NCBI RefSeq assembly: GCF_009720385.1
Contig: NZ_WARX01000007.1
Location: forward strand, 248,001 to 312,000
Reading direction: 5' to 3'
DNA from: Catellatospora vulcania
GTDB lineage: Bacteria; Actinomycetota; Actinomycetes; Mycobacteriales; Micromonosporaceae
Length of the DNA stretch: 64,000 nucleotides
Position numbers and translations under genes: made by a program. Positions 41,184 to 50,368 of the stretch are shown here, piece after piece (positions within the stretch are counted from its first letter, which is position 1; each line of letters begins with the position of its first letter). A model generated the notes under the pieces. The model did no database searches and had not been told where the DNA came from. It saw only the letters and a program-made list of their open reading frames with translations.

Positions 41184-41319
41184 AACGCGCACTGGCGTAT
41201 GTATGACAGCCCCTATCAGTGCGAGTATTTCCATGTGACAATGGCTTCCGCGAAGGACGGGGCCCTCGCCGCCGTACCCCCACTCGGACGTGTTCGTGTC
41301 ATCGGAGGCTGCGCGGAAT

Positions 41320-41691
41320 ATGTACCGCACCATGCTCAAGTCCAAGGTCCACCGGGCCACGGTCACCCAGGCGGAGCTGCACTACGTCGGCTCCCTGACC
41401 CTGGACCCCGACCTGATGGACGCCGCCGACCTGCTGCCCGGTGAGCTCATCCACGTCCTCGACGTCACCAACGGGGCCAGGCTCGAGACCTACGTCATCG
41501 AGGGCGCGCGGGGCAGCGGCGTGGTCTGCGTCAACGGCGCGGCCGCACACCTGATCCACCCCGGCGACCTCGTCATCATCGCCGCGTACGCGATGATGTC
41601 CGACGAGGAGTCGCGCGACTGCAAGCCGAAGGTCGTCTTCGTCGACGAGGCCAACCGCATCGCCTCGGTGCACAGCGATCCTGCCGTCTGA
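41320..41691 (+). CDS. panD: Aspartate 1-decarboxylase, pyruvoyl type
   Basis: 123 aa from ATG 41320 (GGAGG at 41304-41308). Starting there puts the self-cleavage site at Gly24-Ser25 ([11 protein letters not shown]), exactly the PanD numbering, which confirms the start. Further family text: [67 protein letters not shown]. It converts L-aspartate to beta-alanine after forming a pyruvoyl group. As first gene of the eight-gene run, it indicates a beta-alanine demand of the pathway beyond pantothenate. Confidence 0.93.
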   Translation: MYRTMLKSKVHRATVTQAELHYVGSLTLDPDLMDAADLLPGELIHVLDVTNGARLETYVIEGARGSGVVCVNGAAAHLIHPGDLVIIAAYAMMSDEESRDCKPKVVFVDEANRIASVHSDPAV

Positions 41692-41694
41692 GCC

Positions 41695-42786
41695 ATGACG
41701 AACCGGCACCACATCGCCATCGTCGGCAGCGGCTCGCTGGCGACCTCGATCTGCGAGTCGCTGGCCGCGCTCGCGCCGCCGCTCGGCGCGCTCAACGCGG
41801 CCCCGATCGAGGTCACCGTGCTCGCCCGCAATCCCGACGCGGTGTCGGCCATCGCCCGCCACTGCCGGGCACGGGCCGCCGTCGCCGGCACGGCGGTCAG
41901 CTTCACCGGGGAGCGGCTGGGCGACGAGGCCGCGACCCTGGCCCGGCTCCAGCCGACCTACCTGGTGTGCTGCGCGTCCGCCCAGTCGCCGTACGAGAAG
42001 GTCGACCGGCCCTCGGCGTGGACGCGGCTGATCGGGCAGGCCGGGTTCGGGGTGACGCTGCCGCTGCAGGCCACCGTCGCCGTGCGGCTGGCCCGCGCGA
42101 TCACCGCGGCCAGCCCGCACACCGCGCTGATCAACGGCTGCTTCCCCGACGCGGTCAACCCGTTGCTGGCCGCCATGGGGCTGCCGGTGCTCTGCGGCGT
42201 CGGCAACGTGGCCACCCTCGCGGCGTGCCTGCAGGCCGCCCTCGGGCTGCCCGATCAGCGCCGCCTGGCCGTGCTCGGCCACCACGCGCACCTCGACGCC
42301 CCCGACGTCCCCGGCGACGACGTGCTGGCCTGGCGCGACGGACGGCCGGTGCCCGGGGTGACGGGCCTGCTCGCACCCGACCGGGCGCTGCCCCGGCCGC
42401 AGCTCAACGCGATCGCCGGGCACGCCGCCGCCCGCCTGCTCACCGACCTGCTCTCCGGCGCGGAGGTGCACACCAGCCTGCCCGGTCCGCTCGGCCTGCC
42501 CGGCGGCTACCCGGTGCGGCTGACCGGCGGCGGGCTCGCGCTGAACCTGCCGGGCCTGAGCCCGGCGGAGGCGATCGAGTGGAACGTGCGCGCCGGCCGC
42601 CGGGACGGCATCGAACTCGGCGGCGGCCGCGTCCGGCACCTGCCCGCGGCGGTGTCCGCGCTGGAGCCCCACCTGCCCGAGCTGGCGCACGGCTGGGACG
42701 CCACCGACTACGACGCGGTGCAGGACCTGTTCCGCGTGCTGCGCCGCCGGCTGCGGGCCACGAGCCCCAGCCCGGCCCTCATCTGA
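41695..42786 (+). CDS. NAD(P)-binding dehydrogenase (LDH/MDH- or opine dehydrogenase-like)
   Basis: 363 aa, beginning 3 bp after panD. N-terminal Rossmann motif IAIVGSGSLATSICESLA, then VTVLARNPDAV. The middle (ALINGCFPDAVNPLLAAMGLPVLCGVGNVATLAACLQAALGL, VLGHHAHLDAPD) recalls lactate/malate dehydrogenases: an N..D substrate/cofactor loop, a G-x-G helix start and the catalytic H within GxH. Which fold member it is remains open; opine dehydrogenases share the first part. In this context it may form or reduce an unusual amino acid with the DUF6002 protein. Confidence 0.6.
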   Translation: MTNRHHIAIVGSGSLATSICESLAALAPPLGALNAAPIEVTVLARNPDAVSAIARHCRARAAVAGTAVSFTGERLGDEAATLARLQPTYLVCCASAQSPYEKVDRPSAWTRLIGQAGFGVTLPLQATVAVRLARAITAASPHTALINGCFPDAVNPLLAAMGLPVLCGVGNVATLAACLQAALGLPDQRRLAVLGHHAHLDAPDVPGDDVLAWRDGRPVPGVTGLLAPDRALPRPQLNAIAGHAAARLLTDLLSGAEVHTSLPGPLGLPGGYPVRLTGGGLALNLPGLSPAEAIEWNVRAGRRDGIELGGGRVRHLPAAVSALEPHLPELAHGWDATDYDAVQDLFRVLRRRLRATSPSPALI

Positions 42787-42822
42787 CCGAATCCATCGAG
42801 CCGACCTCACGAAGGAGCAACG

Positions 42823-44193
42823 GTGCTCACGACAGCGACCGTCCCGGTGACCCGCAATCTCATCGTCGACTACTACGGAGTCATCGCGGCCGCCGTCGCC
42901 CGGCTCGGCGCCGGCCCCGGCGGCCCGGCGGGCACGGCCGCCTTCGCGCCCGGGTTCGACCTGCCGGAGCTGTCCGACGAGGTGCGGCAGTTCTTCGCCG
43001 TGGCCACCGCGACGTGGCGGGACCTGGGCGCGCACGGCGGCCACGGCGTGCAGTTCATGGACCTGACCGGCAACCCCGGCACGCACACCACCAAGACGTT
43101 CCCGTCGCTGCTCATCGTCGCCCGCGCCGTGCAGCACATCCGGCGGACCGGCGAGTCGGTCTGCATCTTCACCCCCACCTCGGCGAACAAGGGCATCGCG
43201 CTGCGCGACGCGGTCAGCCGCGCGATCGCCGCGAAGCTGGTCACCCCGGAGCAGCTGCGGGTCGTGGTGCTGGCGCCGGCCTCGACGCGCCACAAGTTCC
43301 GCCGCGACGCGCTGTCCGCCGACCCCGCGCTGCGGGCAGCCAACCCGCTGCTGCGCTTCGGCGGAGACGAGCCCGAGGGGGTCAAGGCACTCGGCCGGGC
43401 CTTCGTGGACGCGTACGCGCAGGAGGCGTACGACAAGCACGGCACCACGCTGTGGTTCTCCCTGGCGCTGCCGAACTACCTGGTCGCCGACGCGGCACGG
43501 GCCGCGTTCGAGCTGGACGCCGCCCCCGCGGTCGCCGCCGCGCCGCGCTGGCACGCGCATGCCGTGTCCAGCGCGTTCGGCCTGCTCGGCTACAACCTCG
43601 GCCGGGACGTGCTGGAGGACTCCGGGCGCGCGGACGGCTCGCCGCGGCCCGGTTTCCTGCTCGTGCAGCACCTGGGCACCCCGGACATGGTGCTCAACCT
43701 GCGGCACGGCTCGTTCTCCCGGGACGGGCTGCCCGCATACCGGCTGGACGCCGCGACCGGGCTGTGGGCGCAGGACGCCGACCCGCACTTCCCGGCCGTG
43801 ACCGGCGACCCCGGCGAGGTGCTCGACCCGACCTTCTACACCCACCAGCCGGTCACCTCACCCGCGATGAACGACCTGATCAGCCGGTACGGCGGCGACG
43901 GCATCACCGTCTCGCGGCACGAATGCGTCGCCCGCTACCCGCAGCTGCGGGAGTGGCTGCGCAACACCCCGTGCGAGCTGCCCGCCGACCCGGCGGACCT
44001 GCGCGAGTGGTCCATCGTCATGGCGCTGACCGGCGTGCTCAACGCGATCGACCGGGGACTCGTCCCGGCCGGTCGGGAGATCGTGGTGCACGGCTCGGGC
44101 AGCTACCGCGACGACGACTACGCGGTGTGCGAGCCGGACGCGCAGGTGTCCACGGTCGAGGAGATCGCGGCGGCGGTCCTGGGCGGCCGCTGA
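42823..44193 (+). CDS. DUF6002 protein, probable PLP fold type II enzyme
   Basis: 456 aa, GTG start after AAGGAG. The text NPGTHTTKTFPSLLIVARAV has the Lys context of PLP enzymes; CIFTPTSANKGIALRDAVSRAI matches the PTSGNTGIALA phosphate-loop motif of cysteine synthases and threonine synthases; and the C-terminus has VHGSGSY, like the SxN/HGSG end. These resemble the beta-family fold. This class makes unusual amino acids such as 2,3-diaminopropionate in natural-product clusters, in tandem with a dehydrogenase. Here its upstream neighbour is such a dehydrogenase. The reaction is not defined. Confidence 0.6.
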   Translation: MLTTATVPVTRNLIVDYYGVIAAAVARLGAGPGGPAGTAAFAPGFDLPELSDEVRQFFAVATATWRDLGAHGGHGVQFMDLTGNPGTHTTKTFPSLLIVARAVQHIRRTGESVCIFTPTSANKGIALRDAVSRAIAAKLVTPEQLRVVVLAPASTRHKFRRDALSADPALRAANPLLRFGGDEPEGVKALGRAFVDAYAQEAYDKHGTTLWFSLALPNYLVADAARAAFELDAAPAVAAAPRWHAHAVSSAFGLLGYNLGRDVLEDSGRADGSPRPGFLLVQHLGTPDMVLNLRHGSFSRDGLPAYRLDAATGLWAQDADPHFPAVTGDPGEVLDPTFYTHQPVTSPAMNDLISRYGGDGITVSRHECVARYPQLREWLRNTPCELPADPADLREWSIVMALTGVLNAIDRGLVPAGREIVVHGSGSYRDDDYAVCEPDAQVSTVEEIAAAVLGGR

Positions 44194-46679
44194 TGGCGAT
44201 CGTCGCGCCCTCCGCCGTGCTGGACGAGCTGGCCCGCGCCTGCGACGTCCCCGCTGACCAGGCCGCCCGCGCAGCCGTTGCGCTGCTGGCCCGCCGCTAC
44301 ACCGGCCGTGCCGCGCAGACCGTGCGCACGCCCGACGGCGCCGTCCACTTCGACCTGACCGTCGACGGCTCGGTCCGTGACCTGGTCACTGCCCCGGCCA
44401 TCGACAGCACGGAGCGGCTTTCGCCGGGTGAAGGAGATCAGCTCACCGACCTGGCCGTGCTGCCCGGCGACGGTGGGCTGGTCGTCGTCGGCTGCCCGGC
44501 GGAGCTGGCCGGGGCTTTCGCCGTGGACCTGGCGGCGCTGCTTTCCGTGATGGCCGCCGATCCTGGGCAGTCCACGGCGGACCTGTTGCCGGAGTCCGCG
44601 TACGAGCGCGGGCGGTCTGTCGACCGGGCGGCGCTGCACGGCGGGTCGCGACGGGAGCCGACCGGCTGGGAGCCGGGCTCGGCGGACACGATCTGCACCG
44701 CGTTCGCCGCGCAGGTCGCGCGCCATCCCGACCGTGCGGCTGTGCTCGCCGACGACGGGGAGCTGACCTACCGGCAGCTCGGGTCGGCCGTGGCGGCCAC
44801 CGTGGCGGCGGTCCGGGACGCGGTCGGCGACAGCGGTGGCGCGGGCCGCGCGGCGCTGCTGTGCCGGCACGGTGCGACCACGGTCGTCGGGCTGCTCGCC
44901 GCGCTGGCCGGCGGCCGGGCGTACGTGCCGCTCGAGCCGAGTTTCCCGGCCGGACGGCTGGCGCACATCCTCGCCGACAGCGACGCCGACGTGCTGCTGA
45001 TCGACGCCGCACACGCCGACCTGGCCCACCGCGTCGCCGCCGAGGCGGGCCGCCCGGACCTGACGATGGTCCACATCGAAGTGACCGCGCCCGCCGCCGA
45101 ACTCGACGAGCTGGTCGCGGCACTGCTCGGCCGCGCCGCGCCGGACGATCCGGCGTACCTGCTCTACACGTCCGGTTCGACCGGCGCGCCCAAGGCCGTG
45201 GTGCAGAGCCACCGCAACGTGCTGTTCGGGGTGGCCAACCACATCCGCAACTTCGCGATCTCCCCGGCTGACCGGACCAGCGTGCTCACCTCGTTCGGGT
45301 ACGACATGGCGGTCACCGACCTGTTCGGCGCGATCCTGTGCGGGGCCGCAGCGGTGCCGTCCGACATCCGCGAACACGGCCTCGGCCACCTCGCGCAGAC
45401 CATCGCCCGGCACGGCGTGACGATCTACCACTCGCCGCCGACCGTCTACCGCTACCTGCTGGCCGGGCTCGGCCCGGACGGGCGGCTGCCCAGCGTACGG
45501 GCGGTGCTGCTCGGCGGGGAGGAGGTCACCCGCCACGACGTGGAGCTGTGCCGACGCCACTTCGCCGCCGGGGCGGTGTTCGTCAACGGATACGGCACCA
45601 CGGAGATCAGCTTCGCGGCGCAGCACCACCTCGCCCCGGACGCTCCGCTGGACCACGCGGTGGTGCCGATCGGGCATCCGCTCGACGGCATCGACGTGGT
45701 GCTGGTGGACGCGGCCGGGCGGCCGGTCTGCCTGACCGGCGAGGTCGTGGTCCGCTGCGCGCACGTGGCGCTCGGCTACTGGGGCCGGCCGGAGCTGACC
45801 GCGAGCCGGTTCCGGGAGCACGGCGGCAGCCGCGCGTACTGGACGGGCGATGTCGCGCGGCGGCTGCCCGACGGGCGGCTGGTGTTCCTGGGCCGCGCCG
45901 ACCGCCTCGTCAAGATCCGCGGGTACCGGGTCGAGCTGGGCGAGGTCGAGTCCCGGCTGGCCGCCCTGCCCGGCGTCGGCCAGGCCGCCGTCGTCGCCCG
46001 CTCGAGCAGGCACGGCACGGGCCCGGAAGCCAAGGAGATCATCGCGTACACCGTCGCGGCCGGCGGCGCCGAAGTGGACCCGGGCAGCCTGCGTGCCGCC
46101 CTGGCCGAGCTGCTGCCCGACTACATGGTGCCGCGGGCGGTGATCGTGGTCGACGCGCTGCCGATGGGCGACACGGGCAAGCTCGACGTCCGGGCCCTGC
46201 CGGAACCGCCGGTCGCGGCCGTCCCCGCCCAGGTGCGCCGGAGCGCGGCAGCGGGTGAGCCCGATCCGCTGGAACAGGTGATCGCGGCGGCGTGGTGCGC
46301 GGCGCTCGGTGTCGACGCCGTCGACCGGCGCACCTCGTTCTTCGACGTGGGCGGTCATTCGCTGCTGCTGGCGCTGGTGCAGGAGCGGTTGCAGGCCGTA
46401 CTCGGCGAGCGGATCTCGATGATCCGGCTGCTGGAGTTCCCGACCGTCGCCGGACTCGCCGCCCACCTGCGCGCTGCCCGGCCCGCCGCGCGCCCGGGGC
46501 ACGACGCCCGGTCCGTGGCGGACGACCGGTCCGCCGCTGATGCGCCGATCACGGACGAGCAGTCCACGGCCGACAGCTGGACCGCGCTCGACGCCGGGCA
46601 GTCCCAGCTCGCCGACCGGATGCGCCGCCGTCGGGCGGCACGGCAGGGGTCGGCCGACCGGGTGGAGACGCCGTCATGA
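44193..46679 (+). CDS. NRPS protein: C-like remnant, adenylation, thiolation (A-T)
   Basis: 828 aa, 1-bp overlap with the preceding gene. Residues about 1-160 read like the C-terminal end of a condensation domain without its HHxxxDG half (LLPESAYERG just before A). The A domain spans 165-670: A3 LLYTSGSTGAPKAVV, A5 VNGYGTTEISF, A7 YWTGDVARRLPDG, A8 GRADRLVKIRGYRVELGEVE, A10 PMGDTGKLDVRAL. T domain S723 (DVGGHSLL). Hand-read specificity code D-M-T-H-L-G-G-F-A, which I cannot assign to a substrate. Acts as a loading/first module. Confidence 0.85.
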   Translation: MAIVAPSAVLDELARACDVPADQAARAAVALLARRYTGRAAQTVRTPDGAVHFDLTVDGSVRDLVTAPAIDSTERLSPGEGDQLTDLAVLPGDGGLVVVGCPAELAGAFAVDLAALLSVMAADPGQSTADLLPESAYERGRSVDRAALHGGSRREPTGWEPGSADTICTAFAAQVARHPDRAAVLADDGELTYRQLGSAVAATVAAVRDAVGDSGGAGRAALLCRHGATTVVGLLAALAGGRAYVPLEPSFPAGRLAHILADSDADVLLIDAAHADLAHRVAAEAGRPDLTMVHIEVTAPAAELDELVAALLGRAAPDDPAYLLYTSGSTGAPKAVVQSHRNVLFGVANHIRNFAISPADRTSVLTSFGYDMAVTDLFGAILCGAAAVPSDIREHGLGHLAQTIARHGVTIYHSPPTVYRYLLAGLGPDGRLPSVRAVLLGGEEVTRHDVELCRRHFAAGAVFVNGYGTTEISFAAQHHLAPDAPLDHAVVPIGHPLDGIDVVLVDAAGRPVCLTGEVVVRCAHVALGYWGRPELTASRFREHGGSRAYWTGDVARRLPDGRLVFLGRADRLVKIRGYRVELGEVESRLAALPGVGQAAVVARSSRHGTGPEAKEIIAYTVAAGGAEVDPGSLRAALAELLPDYMVPRAVIVVDALPMGDTGKLDVRALPEPPVAAVPAQVRRSAAAGEPDPLEQVIAAAWCAALGVDAVDRRTSFFDVGGHSLLLALVQERLQAVLGERISMIRLLEFPTVAGLAAHLRAARPAARPGHDARSVADDRSAADAPITDEQSTADSWTALDAGQSQLADRMRRRRAARQGSADRVETPS

Positions 46680-48061
46680 GCGAGGACGACCTGATCGCCG
46701 TGGTGGGCATGGCCTGCCGGGTGCCGGGCGCGCCGGACGTCGCGACCCTGTGGCGCAACCTGCTCGACGGGGTGGACGCCGTTCGCCGGTCCACCCCGGC
46801 CGAGCTGGTGGCGGCCGGGCTGCCCGTGGACGGCACGTACGTGCCCGCGTTCGGGCGGCTGGACGCGCTGGAGGACTTCGACGCGGCACGGTTCGGGTAC
46901 ACCGACGCCGAGGCCGCGCTGCTCGACCCGCAGCACCGCATCTTCCTGGAGTCGGCCTGGCACGCCCTGGAGGACGCCGGGCTCGATCCGGCGCGCGGGC
47001 AGACAGCCCCGATCGGCGTGTTCGCGGGCTGCGGCGTGAACCGATACCTGCGCCATCACCTGCTCGGCAACCCGGCGGTGAAAACGGCCGGGCCGCTGCC
47101 CGACGACTGGGACGACGCGCTGGCCGGGGGGACCTGCGACTACCTGCCCACCCGGGTCGCGTACGCGCTGGGCCTGACCGGCCCGGCCGTGGCCGTGCAG
47201 ACGGCCTGCTCGTCGTCGCTGGTCGCGGTGTGCCAGGCGGCGCAGAGCCTGCTCGACTTCCGGTGCGACGTCGCGCTCGCGGGCGGGGCGGCGGTCGTGT
47301 CGACCGGGCAGCTCGGCTACCGCCACCGGCCCGGCGGCACGTGGGCCGCCGACGGGGTGTGCCGGCCCTACGACGCGGACGCCACCGGTCAGGTCTTCGG
47401 CAACGGCGGTGGGGCTGTGGTGCTCAAACGGCTGCCCGACGCGGTCGCCGACGGCGATCACGTGTACGGCGTGCTGGCCGGCTGGGCGGTCAACAACGAC
47501 GGCGCGGCCCGCGCCGGTTTCAGCGTGCCGGGCGTGGCCGGGCAGGCGGCCGTGGTCGCCGAGGCCCTGGCCGCCGCCGACTGGGACGCGGGCAGCGTCG
47601 GTTTCGTCGAGGGCCACGGCAGTGGCACCGCCGTCGGCGACGCGATCGAGATCGAGGCGCTGACCCGCGCGTTCCGGGCGTCGGGCGGGCGTGCGGGACA
47701 CTGCGTGCTCGGCTCGATGAAGCCCAACACCGGCAACCTCGACGCCGCCGCCGGCGTGCTCGGCCTGATCAAGGCGGTGCTCGCGGTACGCGACGGGATG
47801 ATCCCGCCGACCCTGCACTTCCGCCGCCCGCACCCCGACGTGGACCTCGCGGCCTCGCCGTTCACCGTCGCGGCCGAGCTGCGTACCTGGTCCGGTGCGC
47901 GGCGGGCCGGGGTCAGCTCGTTCGGGCTGGGCGGCACCAACGCCCACGTGCTCGTCACCCAGGGCCCGGAACACGCGGGCCCGCCCCGGGTTCCCGTGCC
48001 CGGCTACGCGTTTCGGCGGCGGCGGCACTGGATCGAGCCGATGGCAGGCGACCATGCCTGA
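46676..48061 (+). CDS. Free-standing ketosynthase with altered active site
   Basis: 461 aa, ATGA overlap. KS fold with nucleophile C178 (VQTACSSSLVA), first histidine H314 (VEGHGSGTAVGD) and a C-terminal SSFGLGGTNAHVLV. The second catalytic His is missing: the NIGH motif reads KPNTGN, Asn354. The tail RVPVPGYAFRRRRHWIEP is a post-AT linker, so the gene looks like a KS-AT module that lost its AT. Without both His, decarboxylative Claisen condensation is not expected; acyl transfer or non-decarboxylating chemistry is possible. Confidence 0.85.
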   Translation: MSEDDLIAVVGMACRVPGAPDVATLWRNLLDGVDAVRRSTPAELVAAGLPVDGTYVPAFGRLDALEDFDAARFGYTDAEAALLDPQHRIFLESAWHALEDAGLDPARGQTAPIGVFAGCGVNRYLRHHLLGNPAVKTAGPLPDDWDDALAGGTCDYLPTRVAYALGLTGPAVAVQTACSSSLVAVCQAAQSLLDFRCDVALAGGAAVVSTGQLGYRHRPGGTWAADGVCRPYDADATGQVFGNGGGAVVLKRLPDAVADGDHVYGVLAGWAVNNDGAARAGFSVPGVAGQAAVVAEALAAADWDAGSVGFVEGHGSGTAVGDAIEIEALTRAFRASGGRAGHCVLGSMKPNTGNLDAAAGVLGLIKAVLAVRDGMIPPTLHFRRPHPDVDLAASPFTVAAELRTWSGARRAGVSSFGLGGTNAHVLVTQGPEHAGPPRVPVPGYAFRRRRHWIEPMAGDHA

Positions 48062-50366
48062 GCCGGACGGCCTCGTGCCGCTGGGCGACACCGGCTGGCA
48101 GGCGTGGCGCTCGGCCGTGCTGCGGGCGCCCGGGTTCCCCGCCACCGGTCTCGACCTGCTGGCCGCGCCCGAGTGCGCGAAGGAAGCCGACGCGCTGCTC
48201 GCCACCGGCGGCGACCGGGCCGCGTTCGACGGCGCGTTCGCGTCCGCGACCCGGCGGATGACCGCCCGCCTGCACGACATCGCCGCCGACCCGCTGTTCC
48301 GCGAGGCCGTGACCTGGCAGAGCCTGAACGCGGTCGAGGCCCTCGACGGGCTGCTGCGCGCGGGCCCGGACGCCAACCGCAACTCGCGGCACCGCCCGCG
48401 CGAGGTCCTGGTGACCCGCTACTGGCAGCGCTACTGCGGCAAGAACGACACCATCGGATTCTTCGGCCCGGTCTGCTGGGCGTCGCTGACCGACGGCGAC
48501 GCCACCGCCCGGGTCGAGCCCGGCCCGGGCCTGGTCCGCGCCCGTGTGGTCGACCTCGAACGCCGGGTCCTGTCCGCGTACGCCGACCGGCTCGCCGCCG
48601 ACCCGAGGTTCCGGCCGTGGCTGCCCGTGACCCGGCAACCCCAGCTGGCGCTGCGCGGCGACGACCTGCTCCAGGCCGGCGTGCCCGCAAGACGGCTGAC
48701 CCCCGCGCACACGGTCCTGCTGGGCGCGTGCGACGGCAGCCGCAGCGCCCGCGACGTGGCCGCGCTCGCCCTGGCCGATCCGCGCACCGGGCTGCGCCAC
48801 ACCTCGGACGCCCTGCTGGCGCTGACCCAGCTGGCCGAGCAGGATTTGCTGCGCTGGGGCGTCGAGCTGCCACTGACCGTCGCCGCCGAAGCCGAACTGC
48901 GCCGACGCCTGGCCGGGATCGCAGACCCGGCACTGCGCGAAGAAGCTCTGGCAGGCCTGACCCGGCTGCTCACCGCCCGCGACCGGCTCGCGGCCGCGGC
49001 CGGTGACGCGGCCGCGGTCCGGTCGGCCCTGCTCGGCCTGCAGGACGAATTCGTCGCGGTGACCGGCGGGGACGTGCTGCACCGCCCCGGCGCCACCTAC
49101 GCCGGGCGCGGCCTGGCCTACGAGGAGACGCTGCGCGACCTGGACGTCGAGTTCGGCGAGCCGCTGCTGACCATGCTCGCCGACACGCTCGTGCCGCTGC
49201 TGGAAGCCGCCCGCTGGCTGACCGCCGCGATCGCCGGGGCGTTCACGGTCGCGCTGCGCGAGCTGTACGACGACGCCGCCGCCGACGGCCCTGTCGCGCT
49301 GGGCGACCTGTTCGACGCGGCGCTCGGTGTCCTGTTCGGGCAGGGGCCGGTCGAGGACGTGCTCGCCGACTTCACCACGCGCTGGTCGCAGCTGCTCGGG
49401 CTGACCGGCCGGGTCGACGGCCCGATCACCCTCGACCCGGCCGAGGTCCGCGCCGGGGTCGCCCGGCTGTTCGGCGCGACCGCGCCCGGCTGGACCGCGG
49501 CCCGCCTGCACAGCCCCGACCTGCACCTGTGCGCGCCGAACGCGCAGGCGCTGGCCGACGGCGACTTCACCGCGGTGCTCGGCGAGCTGCACGTCTCCTG
49601 GCTCACCTGTGACAGCGGCACCCTCACCCGCTTCCACCCCGACCCGGCCGCGCTGCGTGCCGCACTGCACCGCGACCTGGGCGACCGGACCCTGCTCCTC
49701 TACCCGACGGACTTCCCCGAGTTCACCGCCCGGATCGCGTTCACCCTCGACGGGCCCGGCGACGTCCGGCTCGCCTACGGTTCGGCTCCCGTGCCGGATC
49801 CGGCGCAGGTGCTGCCGCTGGCGGCGGTGACGGTATCGCTCGTGGACGGAGAACTGACCGGCTCCGCCCCGGACGGGCGCGCCTGGCCGCTGCTGGAGCT
49901 GTTCGGCCCGTTCCTGTCGTCGCGGGCGGTCAACGCGTTCAAGGTCGCCGCCGACGGCGCGCACACCCCACGGGTGAGCATCGGCCGCCTCGTCGTGCAC
50001 CGCCAGACCTGGCGCACCACGGTCGCCGACTGCGGCCTCGACGACCAGCTCGCCGACGAGGCCGCCCGCTACCTGGCCGTACGCCGCTGGCGGGACCGGC
50101 TGGGGCTGCCCGAGCAGGTGTTCGTCCGGGTCGGCACCGAGGTCAAGCCGGTCTACGTCGACTTCACCAGCCCGGCGTACGTGGCCGCCTTCGTGGCGAT
50201 GGTCCGGGCCGCCGTGCGCACCGGCGGCCCCGGCGTGCCGTTGACGGTCTCCGAGATGCTGCCGGGGCCCGAGCAGGCGTGGGTGCCGGACGCGGCCGGG
50301 CGGCGCTACTTCAGCGAGCTGCGGATGGCGATCCGCGACCCGGCGTCCGCACCGACGAGGAGCTGA
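48054..50366 (+). CDS. LanB-like protein (lantibiotic dehydratase glutamylation domain type)
   Basis: 770 aa, 8-bp overlap with the KS gene. The N-terminal third has the LanB text SRHRPREVLVTRYWQRYCGKNDTIGFFGPV, and further family-like stretches follow (FNAFKVAADGAHTPRVSIGRLVVHRQTW, RLGLPEQVFVRVGTEVKPVYVDF). LanB proteins of this length hold the aminoacyl-tRNA-using glutamylation domain but lack the elimination domain; stand-alone forms (PEARL-type) add an amino acid from aminoacyl-tRNA to a peptide C-terminus. No precursor peptide is encoded here, so the acceptor may be carrier-bound. Confidence 0.78.
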   Translation: MPEPDGLVPLGDTGWQAWRSAVLRAPGFPATGLDLLAAPECAKEADALLATGGDRAAFDGAFASATRRMTARLHDIAADPLFREAVTWQSLNAVEALDGLLRAGPDANRNSRHRPREVLVTRYWQRYCGKNDTIGFFGPVCWASLTDGDATARVEPGPGLVRARVVDLERRVLSAYADRLAADPRFRPWLPVTRQPQLALRGDDLLQAGVPARRLTPAHTVLLGACDGSRSARDVAALALADPRTGLRHTSDALLALTQLAEQDLLRWGVELPLTVAAEAELRRRLAGIADPALREEALAGLTRLLTARDRLAAAAGDAAAVRSALLGLQDEFVAVTGGDVLHRPGATYAGRGLAYEETLRDLDVEFGEPLLTMLADTLVPLLEAARWLTAAIAGAFTVALRELYDDAAADGPVALGDLFDAALGVLFGQGPVEDVLADFTTRWSQLLGLTGRVDGPITLDPAEVRAGVARLFGATAPGWTAARLHSPDLHLCAPNAQALADGDFTAVLGELHVSWLTCDSGTLTRFHPDPAALRAALHRDLGDRTLLLYPTDFPEFTARIAFTLDGPGDVRLAYGSAPVPDPAQVLPLAAVTVSLVDGELTGSAPDGRAWPLLELFGPFLSSRAVNAFKVAADGAHTPRVSIGRLVVHRQTWRTTVADCGLDDQLADEAARYLAVRRWRDRLGLPEQVFVRVGTEVKPVYVDFTSPAYVAAFVAMVRAAVRTGGPGVPLTVSEMLPGPEQAWVPDAAGRRYFSELRMAIRDPASAPTRS

Positions 50367-50368
50367 CC

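Noticed and set aside
44193-46679. Assigning a specific amino acid to the A-T protein from the code
   Set aside because: The code was read by hand alignment and does not match any entry I can recall; an assignment would be invented.
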